Shown: piece by piece, positions 63,517-64,000 of the stretch
How positions within the stretch are numbered: position 1 is the first letter of the stretch
Layout: each line of letters starts with the position of its first letter
Assembly: GCF_039749495.1 (NCBI RefSeq)
Contig: NZ_JBDLLU010000001.1
Location: forward strand, 62,001-126,000
Length of the DNA: 64,000 bases
Direction of reading: 5' to 3'
DNA from: Dehalogenimonas sp. THU2
GTDB lineage: Bacteria > Chloroflexota > Dehalococcoidia > Dehalococcoidales > Dehalococcoidaceae
Notes under the pieces: model-generated
Seen by the model: the letters and a program-made list of their open reading frames with translations, nothing else
Told to the model about the DNA's origin: nothing
Database searches by the model: none
Position numbers and translations under genes: made by a program

Positions 63517-63931
63517 CGTAAAAGCGGGTGAGATCACTCGTGAATGGCACATCATTGACGCCGATGGCAAAGTGATGGGGCAGATCGCGGTGGAAGCGGC
63601 GCGACTTTTAATGGGCAAACACAAGCCCATTTTTAGCCGCCATCTCGATACAGGCGACGGTGTCATTATCGTCAATGCCGCTAAAATGACCTTTACCGGT
63701 AAAAAAGGCACTGACAAATTTTATTATCGCCATTCCGGCTATCCCGGCGGTTTCCGCAAGGCCAGCCTTAATGAGATGATGCAAAAGAAACCGACTTTCG
63801 CGCTGGATCGTGCGGTTCGCGGTATGCTGCCGCGTAATCGGCTCGGTACAGCCATGCATAAAAAACTGCGCGTTTACGCCGGCGCAGATCACCCGCACAT
63901 GGGCCAGATTTCAGTAATAGCTGAAGCCTAA
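63503..63931 (+). CDS. rplM: 50S ribosomal protein L13
   Basis: L13 is an early 50S assembly protein. The 142 residues show REWHIIDADGKVMGQIAVEA, LLMGKHKPIFSRHLDTGDGV, FYYRHSGYPGGFRK and AVRGMLPRNRLGTAMHKKLR. It begins inside the end of truA, which suggests coupling. Confidence 0.98.
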   Translation: MKTYNVKAGEITREWHIIDADGKVMGQIAVEAARLLMGKHKPIFSRHLDTGDGVIIVNAAKMTFTGKKGTDKFYYRHSGYPGGFRKASLNEMMQKKPTFALDRAVRGMLPRNRLGTAMHKKLRVYAGADHPHMGQISVIAEA

Positions 63932-63949
63932 TAACAAAGAGGACTGAAG

Positions 63950-64000
63950 ATGGAAAAGAAAAATTACTTCCAAGGCACCGGTCGGCGCAAATCCGCTGTC
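63950..64000 (+). CDS. rpsI: 30S ribosomal protein S9, 3' partial
   Basis: Seventeen codons are visible before the window ends: MEKKNYFQGTGRRKSAV, the typical S9 opening with the GTGRRKSAVAR motif. GAGGAC precedes the ATG. It follows rplM by 18 bases as in most bacteria. Confidence 0.9.
   Translation, partial: MEKKNYFQGTGRRKSAV

Overview
The window is about 64 kb of GC-rich bacterial chromosome (visually mid-50s percent, not computed) with a 5'-truncated and a 3'-truncated gene at its ends. Gene content and order suggest an anaerobic Chloroflexota of the class Dehalococcoidia, most likely a Dehalogenimonas-type genome. The hints are the one-strand aroF-B-D-E-K-A-C-pheA-tyrA operon, a wHTH/small-protein pair of a type I associate with this group, zinc-form S14/L24/L36, and a long SecA. 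This assignment is inference from familiarity, not a database result.

Layout. 1-2.9 kb: a Kef-type antiporter end and a NodIJ-like ABC exporter. 2.9-8.7 kb: rsfS, a small membrane protein, tRNA-Ser(GCU), a coiled-coil-like protein, miaB, yajC and nadB-nadC. 8.8-12.6 kb (minus): a membrane GAF-GGDEF-HD-GYP protein and pilT. 12.7-15.8 kb: a small wHTH/RHH-like pair, then a membrane methyltransferase-like protein coupled to a GH3-family protein, whose promoter carries a 19-bp palindrome. 15.9-17.3 kb: an ECF sigma/anti-sigma-like pair. 17.4-25.6 kb: a repeat-rich accessory stretch with a fused dcm/vsr remnant, mug, a transglutaminase-like protein, a methyltransferase, two small Cys-containing proteins missed by simple gene calling or rich in repeats, and several dispersed repeat families. 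25.6-30.2 kb (minus): secA and a membrane protein. 30.3-33.3 kb (minus): pabB-pabA-pabC for p-aminobenzoate. 33.5-42.1 kb (minus): the complete shikimate pathway plus pheA and tyrA. 42.2-44.2 kb: bacterioferritin and a PAS histidine kinase. 44.3 kb to the end: the str-S10-spc-alpha ribosomal super-cluster with fusA, secY, adk, map, infA, rpoA, truA and rplM/rpsI.

The most notable find is a compact attenuator ahead of aroF. A consensus-like promoter is followed almost immediately by a 27-codon ORF with Tyr-Tyr-Tyr-Phe-Thr-Trp in its middle, then by alternative hairpins ending in an intrinsic terminator, 35 nt before the DAHP synthase gene. It would let ribosome stalling on aromatic codons control nine genes of aromatic biosynthesis. 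Other points worth a look are an exact 45-bp in-frame tandem duplication in pabB, the dcm/vsr deletion junction, palindromic operators at three promoters, a palindromic repeat family with constant flanks and variable cores, and hairpins in the rpsL leader.
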